DNA of 39,348 nt from Pseudalkalibacillus decolorationis (GTDB lineage: Bacteria > Bacillota > Bacilli > Bacillales > Fictibacillaceae), in assembly GCF_024609785.1 (NCBI RefSeq), contig NZ_JANHJQ010000008.1, forward strand, positions 1 through 39,348. The letters are read 5' to 3'. The notes below the pieces were generated by a model that was given only the letters and a program-made list of their open reading frames with translations, did no database searches and was not told the DNA's origin. This document shows positions 31,596 through 39,239 of the stretch, in pieces. The translations under genes were made by a program, and so were the position numbers. Each line of letters opens with the position of its first letter. Position 1 is the first letter of the stretch.

Positions 31596-32513
31596 TTAGG
31601 ATAGTTTAAACCAACCTTTACGTTCTAAGCTAGATAGAGGCTTTTGATATTTTGAACTGTCTTTGTGAGAACGTCCTTTTGATCCTCTGGATTTTTTGCT
31701 ATTACCATACGGATCGTTGTGCATATATTTATCGGATCCGGAACGATGTGCTTCTTTTACAGCATCGTAAACTTTAGACCTTTTATTGTCGTACGAAGAC
31801 TTTTTCTTGTCATCAGAACATTTATCTTTTTTACCTGATGATTTCTTGTCGTAAGAACATTTATCTTTCTTGCCTGATGACTTTTTGTCGTCAGAGCACT
31901 TATCCTTCTTGCCTGATGACTTTTTGTCGTCAGAGCACTTATCTTTCTTGCCTGATGACTTCTTATCATCCGAACACTTATCTTTCTTGCCTGATGACTT
32001 TTTGTCGTCAGAACTTTTATCTTTTTTGTCTGATGATTTCTTGCCACCTGACCTTTTACCTCCAGAAGATCTTTTACCAGAATGATGCTTTGCTGATTTT
32101 GCAGAACTTACACTTTTAAGGTGCCAGATGGATAAGAATACAATCTCATCACCGACTATTAGTTCCAAATGCTTTTTGGAAATTTCGTTGACAACACCTT
32201 CAATACTTTCAGGGCCGCCTCGGTTCACCTTAACCTTTCTGTGCTTGAATTCTTTTAAAATATCCGAAAAGCATTCTCCATCATGAAGCTTCACCTTGCG
32301 AGAAGTTTTCCAGTAATTGTTTGCATTAATGGATACCCCTTTAACATGATCAAGCTGATAATAGATCACTTCATCTTTCTCAGTTTGAATAGCTATGAAA
32401 TCTGACTTTACAGCTAGTAATCTACCAGACCGTGATTCCGGCCCTCCTAAATTCACTTTAACCCATTGACCCTTTAACCCAGCGACTTTATCGACAGACG
32501 TACTGTATTTCAT
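31596..32513 (-). CDS. cotB: Spore coat protein CotB
   Basis: 305 residues. Two LSm-like modules carry the CotB signature GGPES: VKVNLGGPESRSGRLLAVKSDFIAIQ (about 18-43) with YYQLDHVKGV, and VKVNRGGPESIEGVV (about 93-107) with LSIWHLKSV. A long basic, Ser/Lys-rich tail follows with 13-residue repeats KKSSGKKDKCSDD. B. subtilis CotB has three modules and SSKSS-type repeats; this one has two modules and cysteines in the repeats. The repeat serines are likely CotH targets. AGGAGGAAGC precedes the ATG. Confidence 0.88.
   Translation of the reverse strand: MKYSTSVDKVAGLKGQWVKVNLGGPESRSGRLLAVKSDFIAIQTEKDEVIYYQLDHVKGVSINANNYWKTSRKVKLHDGECFSDILKEFKHRKVKVNRGGPESIEGVVNEISKKHLELIVGDEIVFLSIWHLKSVSSAKSAKHHSGKRSSGGKRSGGKKSSDKKDKSSDDKKSSGKKDKCSDDKKSSGKKDKCSDDKKSSGKKDKCSDDKKSSGKKDKCSYDKKSSGKKDKCSDDKKKSSYDNKRSKVYDAVKEAHRSGSDKYMHNDPYGNSKKSRGSKGRSHKDSSKYQKPLSSLERKGWFKLS
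31800..32035 (-). repeat. 39-bp tandem repeats inside cotB
   Basis: About six in-frame units of 39 bp encoding KKSSGKKDKCSDD or a close variant (first unit with Ser for Cys, one with Tyr for Asp). The DNA identity is high enough for slippage, so copy number should vary between strains. Confidence 0.85.
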
Positions 32514-32901
32514 TAAGCTTCCTCCTTGATAATAGTTTGTTTGAGTACTCTTGTCCTTGCAGTATATGTGCCATGTCGTGAAGGAGATATAGCCATTCGC
32601 ATAATTCTTGTAAAAATGGTTATATGGATGACAGACAGTTGTCCCACATTGAGATTTTAAAGAGGTTTAATAGGGACAAAAACCATGATTTAAGGAGGGG
32701 AAATAGTGTTTGCGCGAGTGAAATTCCGCGAATGACGAGATTGATTTGCTTAAGGTGGAGGTTTACAGGATATATGAAGGCTTATGCCGTGGTAGGTAAA
32801 TGGTTATGCGGGAACTCCTATAAGAGAATGATTAAAGAGAGGTTCTATTTAAAGTTTGTTTATATTTACCTAGTAGATTCTTATAATGTAAGCTAAGAAA
32901 A
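32514..32901. other. Intergenic stretch upstream of cotB
   Basis: About 390 bp. CATATACT at 32568-32561 on the minus strand is a possible sporulation -10 for cotB. A 90-codon open frame (32624-32896, plus) has no ribosome binding site and no recognisable domain; it is not called. Confidence 0.4.
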
Positions 32902-32942
32902 ACCTGAGTGAAGGAAGAACACCTCCACTCAGGTCCTTTTTT
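32902..32942. terminator. Bidirectional terminator
   Basis: ACCTGAGTG/CACTCAGGT (9 bp perfect, 15-nt loop) with TTTTTT on the plus side and A residues on the other. On the minus strand it starts 3 nt past the stop of the small frameshifted gene, its likely owner. Confidence 0.75.
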
Positions 32943-32944
32943 GT

Positions 32945-33074
32945 TCAAAGCACATCCGATAGCTTGTAATCTACGCCATGTTTTCCTTTGTAGTACTCAG
33001 GACATTTCGCCTCCTCCACAGATTTCGCAGGAAAACTTTGGAGGTACAGAGGGATCTCCTCCTCCATCCATCAA
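32945..33074 (-). pseudogene. Small frameshifted gene with a CxxC motif
   Basis: Two overlapping minus-strand frames give one plausible protein: MDGGGDPSVPPKFSCEICGG-GEM from 33071, then EYYKGKHGVDYKLSDVL ending at the TGA at 32945. A loss of two bases between them (near 33000) explains the shift. The whole would be about 43 residues with one CxxC pair, a small zinc-ribbon-like style. The family is not firmly recognised and no ribosome binding site is seen. Confidence 0.45.
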
Positions 33075-33108
33075 TATTCATACCGTGACCGAGGGCTGTA
33101 TTCTTGTG

Positions 33109-33569
33109 CTGCATCTTGTACTAAAAGGGGATGAATCCTCCTTATTCGTGCCCCTGAGCTGCAGCTTGTGCTCAAAAAGGGAACGATTCCTCACTAGTCG
33201 TGCCCCTTGGCTGCATCTAGTGCTCAAAATGGTACCGATTCCTCCTTATTCGTGCCCCTGAGCTGCAGCTTGTGCTCAAAAAGGGAACGATTCCTCCTTA
33301 TTCGTGCCCACGAGCTGCTTCTTGCGCACAAAAAGGGAACGATTCCCCCCTATTCGTGCCCCCTTGGCTGCATCTAGTGCTCAAAAAGGGAACGATTCCT
33401 CCTTATTCGTGCCCACGAGCTGCTTCTTGCGCACAAAAAGGGAACGATTCCTCACTATTCGTGCCCCTTGGCTGCATCTAGTGCTCAAAAAGGGAACGAT
33501 TCCTCACTATTCGTGCCCCTTGGCTGCATCTAGTGCTCAAAAAGGGAACGATTCCTCCTTATTCGTGCT
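33109..33569 (+). repeat. Tandem array of nine 52-bp units
   Basis: Units start at 33109, 33159, 33211, 33263, 33315, 33368, 33420, 33472 and 33524 (50, 52, 52, 52, 53, 52, 52 and 52 bp apart). Each has CTGC-x-TC/CTTG, GTGCTCAAAAAGGGAACGAT, TCCTC-x-TATTCGTGCCC. Two subtypes alternate in part (CTGCATCTAGTGCTC and CTGCTTCTTGCGCAC). All three frames read through as artefacts; no unique spacers, so not CRISPR. Confidence 0.9.
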
Positions 33570-34006
33570 ATTGCCGCCGGAAGGGGACTGAAGTGATCCG
33601 AGTGGCTGGGCGCTGGAGCTAGACATTGCCTCTCTGCATCATAAAAGAGACGTGCATTTGGATCACTATCAATCGTAAACACTTCAATATCCAATTCTTT
33701 TGCTGTGGCCATAACATCAGACCAGATTCTTTTTCCATACCCTTTCCCGATATAGTCATGGTGGATATAGAGGAAATCTAGACGATTCTTCTCTACTTCT
33801 TTTATAAAACTGAAGAAACCTACGATTGTATCTCTATTTTCCAAAACAAAAACGTGATTACTGTTTATATAGCTCTCGTCAATTGTTAACACTTCCACAC
33901 AATCGTTTATAAATTCTTCGCTATAATCCCAGTGTGATTTCGATTTCAATGCGAGATCACTTAATAAGTGTACCTCTTCTCTCCTCGCTTTTCGCAGTTT
34001 CGGCAT
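33530..34006 (-). pseudogene. GNAT acetyltransferase truncated by a repeat
   Basis: From ATG 34006 (GGGAGG upstream) the frame encodes a GNAT domain: MPKLRKARREEV, then a SHWDYSEEF motif, FVLENRDTIVGFFSF, HHDYIGKGYGKRIW (acetyl-CoA loop) and FTIDSDPNARLFYDA at about residues 112-126. There the sequence meets a family B repeat (33640) and the frame runs on through the repeat and the 52-bp array. The last beta strands of the acetyltransferase are lost. Probably inactive. Confidence 0.8.
33570..33640 (+). repeat. Partial family B repeat at the broken GNAT end
   Basis: TTGCCGCCGGAAGGGGACTG, AAGTGATCCGAG, GGGCGCTGGAGCTAGACATT, CTGCATCA. It corresponds to the right half of family B without the shared tail. 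Left neighbour is the 52-bp array, right neighbour is GNAT coding sequence. Confidence 0.8.
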
Positions 34007-34045
34007 TTTATGTAATCCTCCCTCTAATAAAACTATCTTTACTTT

Positions 34046-34528
34046 TCACAGCCACCATTTGTGTTGAGGCAATAACCGCACATTTACATCCATATTCGCA
34101 GAAAACCAATCTTTAATTTGTGTTTTCATGACGAGGTATTCTGATGCTGAGTGGGAAACACCGATTAACGACATGGAACTATTCGGAACGTATTCCATCA
34201 TTTTTTGATACTTCATACGTCCGTAATCGTTATCAATATGACAGTGGACCTCTCCGGTAATATAGGCTTGAACTCCTTTTGACTCTGCTTCTTCCATAAA
34301 AGCTACCTTATCCCCACAACCAGCCACAATTGCAATTTTATTAATTTGTTCATGCTGCTTCCCCTCAAAATCAACGTATGGGATTTCAAACAAAGATTCT
34401 AAATTTTTTATTAAAGAAGAAGTTGATGTTGATTCAATTTCACAAATAAGCCCAATCGATTTACCTTCTTCATATATAAATCGTTCTAGCAACCTCGCAT
34501 TCAATTGCGTAGCAATCGCCATGTGCAA
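34046..34528 (-). pseudogene. 5'-truncated Nif3-like protein
   Basis: 160 codons matching the C-terminal half of Nif3-like dinuclear-metal proteins: NKIAIVAGCGDKVAFMEEA, VQAYITGEVHCH and GVSHSASEYLVMKTQIKDWF with the C-terminal metal His and Glu. The N-terminal half with the other metal ligands (about 100-200 residues in relatives) is absent. Upstream minus-strand sequence to 34620 is open in another frame (PSSEILLEIVAHG) and may be decayed remains. No ribosome binding site at the ATG. Confidence 0.65.
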
Positions 34529-34685
34529 CTATTTCAAGTAGTATCTCGCTCGATGGGTATTTTGTCAATATTTGGTCTGGGACTATCGCTGTTTTTGTCG
34601 CTAAATGAGAAGCGCATTTCATTGCCTTTCAATAATTTCTCGTTCTATAATAGGGGTAATGAAAAAGAAGAAAGAAGGAAACAAC

Positions 34686-35330
34686 ATGCGCCGTTTGATC
34701 CAAAGCCTCTTTTTTCTCGCAGGGCTCCTCATTTTCAGCTATGGAATTTCGACAGCGATTCAAGTGCAGTACTTAGGATTACACCCATGGGATGTTTTGA
34801 ATATTGCCATGTTTGATAAGTACGGGCTCACCATCGGAACGTGGTCTGTTATTATTGGTGGAATCCTTGTTGCCTTTTCTTTAATTATTGATCGAACGTA
34901 CATAAGCATTGGAACGTTTTTAAACGCGTTCCTTGTTGGACCAATGATTGATTTATTTTTATTTCTTGATTTCTTCCCGCCTGATGGTGTTAACGTTGTT
35001 TTTGACATCATTGTATTATGTTTTGGGATCACACTCATGGGAATTGGTGGCGGGGTTTATAATTCCGCAGGATTAGGTGCCGGCCCACGGGATGGTTTCA
35101 TGCTTTCGATTTCAGATAAAACAGGGTTTTCGATTAGCAAAGTACGGATAATCACTGAAAGCGGTATGCTTATTATAGGCTGGTTGCTCGGTGGACCTGT
35201 ATTTGTCTTTACATTCATCTATACCTTCATTCAGAGTCCGATCTTTCAAGTTTCCTTTTTACGAAGCAGCAAACTAGTTAGACGGCTTACACAGAAACCC
35301 GATCAAAAAGAAGTTGCAAAATCGGTATAA
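34686..35330 (+). CDS. YczE/YitT-type membrane protein
   Basis: 214 residues with five or six membrane spans. LGLHPWDVLN near residue 31 and the signature GLGAGPRDGFMLS near residue 130 belong to the YczE family of integral membrane proteins of unknown biochemical role (B. subtilis YczE is needed for surfactin-related traits). I start at ATG 34686 with GAAGGAA upstream; the frame begins earlier at 34605 without a ribosome binding site. It is 26 nt ahead of the ElaA-like gene. Confidence 0.8.
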   Translation: MRRLIQSLFFLAGLLIFSYGISTAIQVQYLGLHPWDVLNIAMFDKYGLTIGTWSVIIGGILVAFSLIIDRTYISIGTFLNAFLVGPMIDLFLFLDFFPPDGVNVVFDIIVLCFGITLMGIGGGVYNSAGLGAGPRDGFMLSISDKTGFSISKVRIITESGMLIIGWLLGGPVFVFTFIYTFIQSPIFQVSFLRSSKLVRRLTQKPDQKEVAKSV

Positions 35331-35356
35331 TTAGGCACTAGAAAGGAACGTGACAT

Positions 35357-35791
35357 ATGACCTGGAAAATCAGTGCAACAAACGACCTTACAACATCCGA
35401 ATTACACACGATATTCCGAGAGCGAGTGAAAGTTTTTGTCGTGGAACAAGAATGTCCCTATCAAGAAATAGATGACCATGACCTTCATGCTGATCATGTT
35501 TTTAAAATGGAAGGAAACGAATTGCTTGCTTACGCACGTGTTCTTGATAAAGGGGATTACGTCGCATTTGGTAGAGTACTCGTAAACAAAAACCACCGTG
35601 GGAAAAGGCTTGGTGAGGAATTACTTCAACAAGTCATGGACTTAATTAAAACGAAATTCGATCAACGAGTTGTGAAAATCGAAGCTCAAGCCCACCTGGA
35701 GAAGTTTTATGGCGCATTCGGCTTTATGAAAAATTCCGATGTATTCTTAGAAGATGGTATTCCACACATTGAGATGATTTGGAAAAAGTAA
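35357..35791 (+). CDS. GNAT N-acetyltransferase, ElaA/YjcF-like
   Basis: 144-residue single GNAT domain. FRERVKVFVVEQECPYQEIDDHD is the hallmark N-terminus of the ElaA group, VAFGRVLVNKNHRGKRLGEELL carries the acetyl-CoA pyrophosphate loop, and KIEAQAHLEKFYGAFGF the C-terminal strand. AAAGGAA precedes the ATG. Substrate unknown. Confidence 0.85.
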   Translation: MTWKISATNDLTTSELHTIFRERVKVFVVEQECPYQEIDDHDLHADHVFKMEGNELLAYARVLDKGDYVAFGRVLVNKNHRGKRLGEELLQQVMDLIKTKFDQRVVKIEAQAHLEKFYGAFGFMKNSDVFLEDGIPHIEMIWKK

Positions 35792-35823
35792 GATTGGATT
35801 GATCGTACTGCAGAAAGAATGAG

Positions 35824-35865
35824 GAGGGTTTTCAAGGCTACGCTACCGGAAAACCCTCGCTTTTT
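35824..35865 (+). terminator. Terminator after the ElaA-like gene
   Basis: GAGGGTTTTC/GAAAACCCTC (10 bp perfect, 15-nt loop) followed by GC and TTTTT. Confidence 0.85.
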
Positions 35866-35866
35866 G

Positions 35867-35959
35867 CACGTTAAGAAAGTATAAAAATACTTTCTATAGT
35901 ATAAGCGCAACTACGGCGGCCACCTGCGCTAAGGCTTGGCGCTAGCCAAGTTTTCTTTA
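35867..35959 (-). repeat. Dispersed repeat family A, copy on the minus strand
   Basis: Complete family A unit in inverse orientation with hairpins GAAAGTAT/ATACTTTC and CTTGGC-TAGC-GCCAAG. A further half-copy (GCCAAAGGCTTGGC and AAGCTTTCTT) lies at 36004-36040. Confidence 0.85.
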
Positions 35960-36052
35960 TTTACATGTTAAAAAAGGATAAATATTTTCAATACAAAGAT
36001 ACAACCTACGCCAAAGGCTTGGCTTTGTTCAAGCTTTCTTAATCCTTACTTT

Positions 36053-36670
36053 TCAAGTCTCCGCTCTGAACGTTTTTCCTAATTCTTTTCCCTGAGCAAA
36101 GTAATGACGGAAATTATAAATTAATGGACTCCACTTTTCAGGGTTTACATGGTGCTCGCCTGTGATAATTTCCTCATGTGCATGAACGTGAATGACTTCC
36201 GTCTCAACAATGGCAAGATCTGTGCAGTAACTAGGTCTACGTATCATTTTAACGGCTGCTTCGATTTGCAGTGGACATTCCTCTATTCGATCTGGTTGAA
36301 CCGTATTTGAACGTACTCGTGTTAAACCACTTACCTCAAACTTATCTTTCTCGTATGTAAAACCTAGTTCTCGTTTATACTCCGGTACTTCTCTTTTCCC
36401 CGTGTATGGAGCAAGATGTTCAACCTGCTCCCATAATGTAGGATCAGGCAAATTGATGATACATTCTCGATGCCTTACTAAATTTTCGTATGCTTTCCCG
36501 CCAATACCAATTCCTAAGACAATATACTTATCCAAAGCCCATGAGGATGACATCGGACTAATATTTGTTGTACCATCCTCGTTTAATGTTGATAGCAATA
36601 AAACTGGTGTGCCATAATATAAGATTTTCGGTTGAATTTCCTTTGTTGCCCTTTGTACAGTTTTAATCAT
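36053..36670 (-). CDS. Flavin reductase-like protein
   Basis: 205 residues of the FMN-binding split-barrel family: YGTPVLLLSTLNEDGTTNISPMSSSW, GIGGKAYENL and RECIINLP form the flavin site; IVETEVIHVHAHEEI is the closing strand. GGGGAGGATT precedes the ATG. It is divergent from an ArsR-type regulator with a palindrome between, so it is probably regulated by it. Substrate unknown. Confidence 0.85.
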   Translation of the reverse strand: MIKTVQRATKEIQPKILYYGTPVLLLSTLNEDGTTNISPMSSSWALDKYIVLGIGIGGKAYENLVRHRECIINLPDPTLWEQVEHLAPYTGKREVPEYKRELGFTYEKDKFEVSGLTRVRSNTVQPDRIEECPLQIEAAVKMIRRPSYCTDLAIVETEVIHVHAHEEIITGEHHVNPEKWSPLIYNFRHYFAQGKELGKTFRAET

Positions 36671-36717
36671 ACAATCCTCCCCTTTAATCCTTTAGACACA
36701 TTGTAATAGATTAACAT

Positions 36718-36733
36718 TTCGATTATCATCGAA
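36718..36733. promoter_or_regulatory. Candidate ArsR-type operator
   Basis: TTCGAT-TATC-ATCGAA, a perfect 6-bp inverted repeat in the 88-bp divergent region, 25 nt before the regulator start. Confidence 0.5.
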
Positions 36734-36758
36734 GTATGAATGTAGAGGAGGAGATTCC

Positions 36759-37439
36759 ATGAGTCCTGATCTTACTAAAGTCGTTTCTATTTTAAATGAT
36801 TCATCACGTGCCGCAATCCTAGATGCATTAATGGACGGGAAACCTCATCCCGCCAGTGAACTTGCCTTAGTTGCAAAAATCAAACCTCAGACAGCGAGTT
36901 TTCATTTAACTAAAATGCTTGATATAGGAATCATCGATGTTGAACGGCATGGGCGCCATCGTTACTACAAGCTGATCAATAAAGAGGTAGCTGAACTGAT
37001 TGAATCCCTATATTCAGTGTCTCCACAATCCAAACCTAAATCATTCAATCAAGTACACGAATATAAACAGATTCATTATGCACGAACCTGTTATGATCAT
37101 TTAGCCGGCTATGCTGGGGTACAAGTTACAAATGCCTTAAGTCAGAATGGTGTCTTAGAGAAGCAGTCACTCGATTTCGTTGTTACCAAATCTGGAGTGG
37201 ATTTTTTCAAAAGCCTCGATATTGATGTCGACCTACAACAGAGCAAACGCCGTTCATTTGCACGCTGCTGTCTCGATTGGAGTGAACGCGAACATCATCT
37301 TGCAGGTGCACTCGGAAACTCCCTACTCGAATCAATGTTCAATCGAAATTGGATCAGGCGGATTCCGAAAACAAGAGCCATTGAGGTCACCGTTGAAGGG
37401 AAAAGAGAAATGAATGAACTCCTCTCAATTGAGCTTTAG
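36759..37439 (+). CDS. ArsR-family winged-helix regulator with an extra C-terminal domain
   Basis: 226 residues. The N-terminal ArsR winged helix (about 1-90; ILNDSSRAAILDALMDGKPH, recognition helix IKPQTASFHLTKMLDIG, wing VERHGRHRYYKL) is followed by a second region of about 120 residues with ARTCYDHLAGYAGV and RCCLDWSEREHHLAGALG, seen in long ArsR-type regulators. Cysteines and histidines there could sense metal or redox. Good GAGGAGG site. Divergent from the flavoprotein gene. Confidence 0.8.
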   Translation: MSPDLTKVVSILNDSSRAAILDALMDGKPHPASELALVAKIKPQTASFHLTKMLDIGIIDVERHGRHRYYKLINKEVAELIESLYSVSPQSKPKSFNQVHEYKQIHYARTCYDHLAGYAGVQVTNALSQNGVLEKQSLDFVVTKSGVDFFKSLDIDVDLQQSKRRSFARCCLDWSEREHHLAGALGNSLLESMFNRNWIRRIPKTRAIEVTVEGKREMNELLSIEL

Positions 37440-37448
37440 AAGAGGAGC

Positions 37449-37477
37449 TTGTCGTTAAAGCATTTTTGTGCCATAAT
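37449..37477 (+). promoter_or_regulatory. Promoter of the guanidine exporter operon
   Basis: TTGTCG, 17-nt spacer, CATAAT. It lies 34 nt ahead of the riboswitch core. Confidence 0.6.
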
Positions 37478-37510
37478 GAAGGCGGAAAATCGAATAGTAT
37501 TAAATTGTTT

Positions 37511-37634
37511 TCTAGGGTTCCGCAGCTTTAAGTAGTACTGCTGGTCTGGTCCGAGAGAAAACACACAGTGATTCACTGTGCACACGGAGGGACAAAAGCC
37601 TAGGAGATTCGATACAATCTCTAGGCTTTTTTTT
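37511..37634 (+). ncRNA. Guanidine-I (ykkC) riboswitch with terminator
   Basis: TCTAGGGTTCCG opens the aptamer, CTGGTCTGGTCCGAGAG and CACACGGAGGGACAAAAG are the conserved ykkC blocks. The hairpin GCCTAGGAGATT/AATCTCTAGGC (37598-37626, one bulge) with eight T residues is the expression platform: guanidine binding prevents it and turns on the exporter genes. Confidence 0.93.
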
Positions 37635-37679
37635 CATTCAATTCGGTAATACTAACAACTATTGTAAGGAGTGGGTTTT

Positions 37680-38018
37680 ATGAACAAAGAATGGCTAAAA
37701 GTTTTTATTGCTGCTTTTTTTGAAGTCTTTTGGGTAATTGGTCTAAAACATGCCGATGACTTTTGGACATGGTCGGGTACAATCGTATGTATTTTTATTA
37801 GCTTTTATCTCATGGTTATGGCTGGACGCTTCCTCCCGATTGGTACGGTTTATGCTGTGTTTGTTGGACTTGGTACATTCGGAACTGTAACTGCTGAAAT
37901 TCTCTTTTTCGATGAGCCGTTTAAAATCACAAAACTGCTTCTCATTCTTGTATTACTCGGAGGCGTCGTCGGTCTAAAGCTAGTTACTAAAGAAAAAGAA
38001 ACAGAAGGAGCAAAATAA
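37680..38018 (+). CDS. ykkC: SMR guanidinium exporter subunit (YkkC-like)
   Basis: 112-residue four-span SMR protein with the membrane-embedded Glu in [16 protein letters not shown] (about residue 13) that carries proton and substrate. First gene behind the guanidine riboswitch. I start at ATG 37680 with AAGGAG 8 nt upstream; a GTG 9 nt earlier overlaps that site. It works as a heteromer with the next gene. Confidence 0.9.
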   Translation: MNKEWLKVFIAAFFEVFWVIGLKHADDFWTWSGTIVCIFISFYLMVMAGRFLPIGTVYAVFVGLGTFGTVTAEILFFDEPFKITKLLLILVLLGGVVGLKLVTKEKETEGAK

Positions 38019-38020
38019 AA

Positions 38021-38338
38021 ATGAGCTGGATTTATCTTGTTTTAGCTGGAATTTTTGAAATGATAGGAGTTGTAATGATCAATCGCCTCCATACACATAA
38101 GAATCTCCAATCATTCTTATACATGCTGGTTGGATTCGGGGCAAGCTTTCTTTTTCTTGCTTTAGCAATGGAGAAATTACCGATGGGGACAGCATACGCA
38201 ATCTGGACAGGAATCGGCGCATCGGGTGGAGCTATTCTTGGAATGATTTTATTTGGTGAAGAAAAAGATTGGAAGCGAATACTGTTTATTATTATGGTGC
38301 TCGGATCAGCGGTCGGGCTTAAATTTATCTCAGGTTAA
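38021..38338 (+). CDS. ykkD: SMR guanidinium exporter subunit (YkkD-like)
   Basis: 105-residue SMR protein: IYLVLAGIFEMIGVVMINRL with the conserved Glu at about residue 13, MGTAYAIWTGIGASGGAILG in span 3. It starts 2 nt after the ykkC stop and its ribosome binding site lies inside ykkC, so the pair is co-translated as in B. subtilis ykkCD. Confidence 0.9.
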   Translation: MSWIYLVLAGIFEMIGVVMINRLHTHKNLQSFLYMLVGFGASFLFLALAMEKLPMGTAYAIWTGIGASGGAILGMILFGEEKDWKRILFIIMVLGSAVGLKFISG

Positions 38339-38415
38339 AAATAAAAGGTATTATTTATAACAATTAAAGGAAATGTAATCATAAACGAAAAAATATAGAC
38401 AAAAATGGAGGTTTT

Positions 38416-39120
38416 ATGATGGAACCTGAAGAAAGATGGAAGACAGCTGCTATCGCGATGGGGAGCGATATGAAAGTACAGATGATGGGTAATGGTGGTG
38501 AAAAAGCAACCCCAACTGTTGAAAATGCGGAGACAGTCCAGGCAATTATTAATGAATGGCCAGCTATGTCAAAGAAAGTAGCAAATACAACAACTGAACA
38601 ATACGGTCCTCCTAATGAAGCGATACCAAGCAGATTAATTTGGTATAACAATGGGCCGTGGAAACGAACGATTGTCTATCGTGATGAAATACCTCATGAC
38701 TTTCCGCAACCTCACTCTGATGTAATCGAGCAATTTATCGACTATAAGGTTCCGATTGATCTGTTCAGTGAACTTGCCAAGTTTGACGGTAGCGTTATTG
38801 TTGAAAGAACAAAGGGTGAAGTGTCATCGCGGTGTGATATGGAGGCCGCCAATATTCTTTCTTTAAATCTAATGAATGATATTGTGAAAGGTAAACTAAA
38901 TGCTGAAAAAGCACGGGAGATCTATTGTGAAGTCACCTCGGCTTATATGATGAATCGACCAGCACCATATGCAGAAAAGCTTCAATTCAGCACGCTGTCA
39001 TCATTGGAAACGATCGATACAGACCAAGTAATGATTGGAAAGGCAATGGCGAACCAGGCGATGGAAAAGGTAGACGATATAGTGGATGAAGACAACCGGC
39101 AGGATGATGTGTACCATTAA
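38416..39120 (+). CDS. Conserved-looking protein of unknown function
   Basis: 234 residues, soluble, no signal peptide. The core (about 45-190) looks strongly conserved in character: NTTTEQYGPPNEAIPSRLIW, NNGPWKRTIVYRDEIPHDFP, FIDYKVPIDLFSELAKFDGS and SRCDMEAANILSLNLMNDIV. I recall similar sequences from diverse bacteria without a known function, but cannot name the family. GGAGG precedes ATG 38416 (a second ATG follows directly). It is 77 nt after ykkD without an evident terminator, so readthrough from the guanidine operon is possible. Confidence 0.7.
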   Translation: MMEPEERWKTAAIAMGSDMKVQMMGNGGEKATPTVENAETVQAIINEWPAMSKKVANTTTEQYGPPNEAIPSRLIWYNNGPWKRTIVYRDEIPHDFPQPHSDVIEQFIDYKVPIDLFSELAKFDGSVIVERTKGEVSSRCDMEAANILSLNLMNDIVKGKLNAEKAREIYCEVTSAYMMNRPAPYAEKLQFSTLSSLETIDTDQVMIGKAMANQAMEKVDDIVDEDNRQDDVYH

Positions 39121-39143
39121 TTGAATTAAAAGTATAGTCGTTA

Positions 39144-39239
39144 TAAAGAAAACTTGGCTAGCACCAAGCCTTAGCGCAGGTGATCGCCTTAGTTGCACTT
39201 ATACTATAGAAAGTATTTTTATACTTTCTTAACGTGTAA
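39144..39239 (+). repeat. Dispersed repeat family A, copy near the right edge
   Basis: Complete unit with CTTGGC-TAGC-ACCAAG, GGTGATCGCC, GAAAGTAT/ATACTTTC and tail CTTTCTTAACGTGTAA, followed without a gap by a family B unit. Confidence 0.85.

Noticed and set aside
31757-32119. Overlapping ORFs antisense or out of frame to cotB
   Set aside because: They mirror the 39-bp coding repeats of cotB and have no ribosome binding sites.
32624-32896. 90-codon plus-strand gene
   Set aside because: No ribosome binding site or recognisable domain. The nearby terminator is better explained by the minus-strand small gene.
33109-33569. CRISPR-like array
   Set aside because: The whole 52-bp unit repeats; there are no unique spacers and no cas genes.
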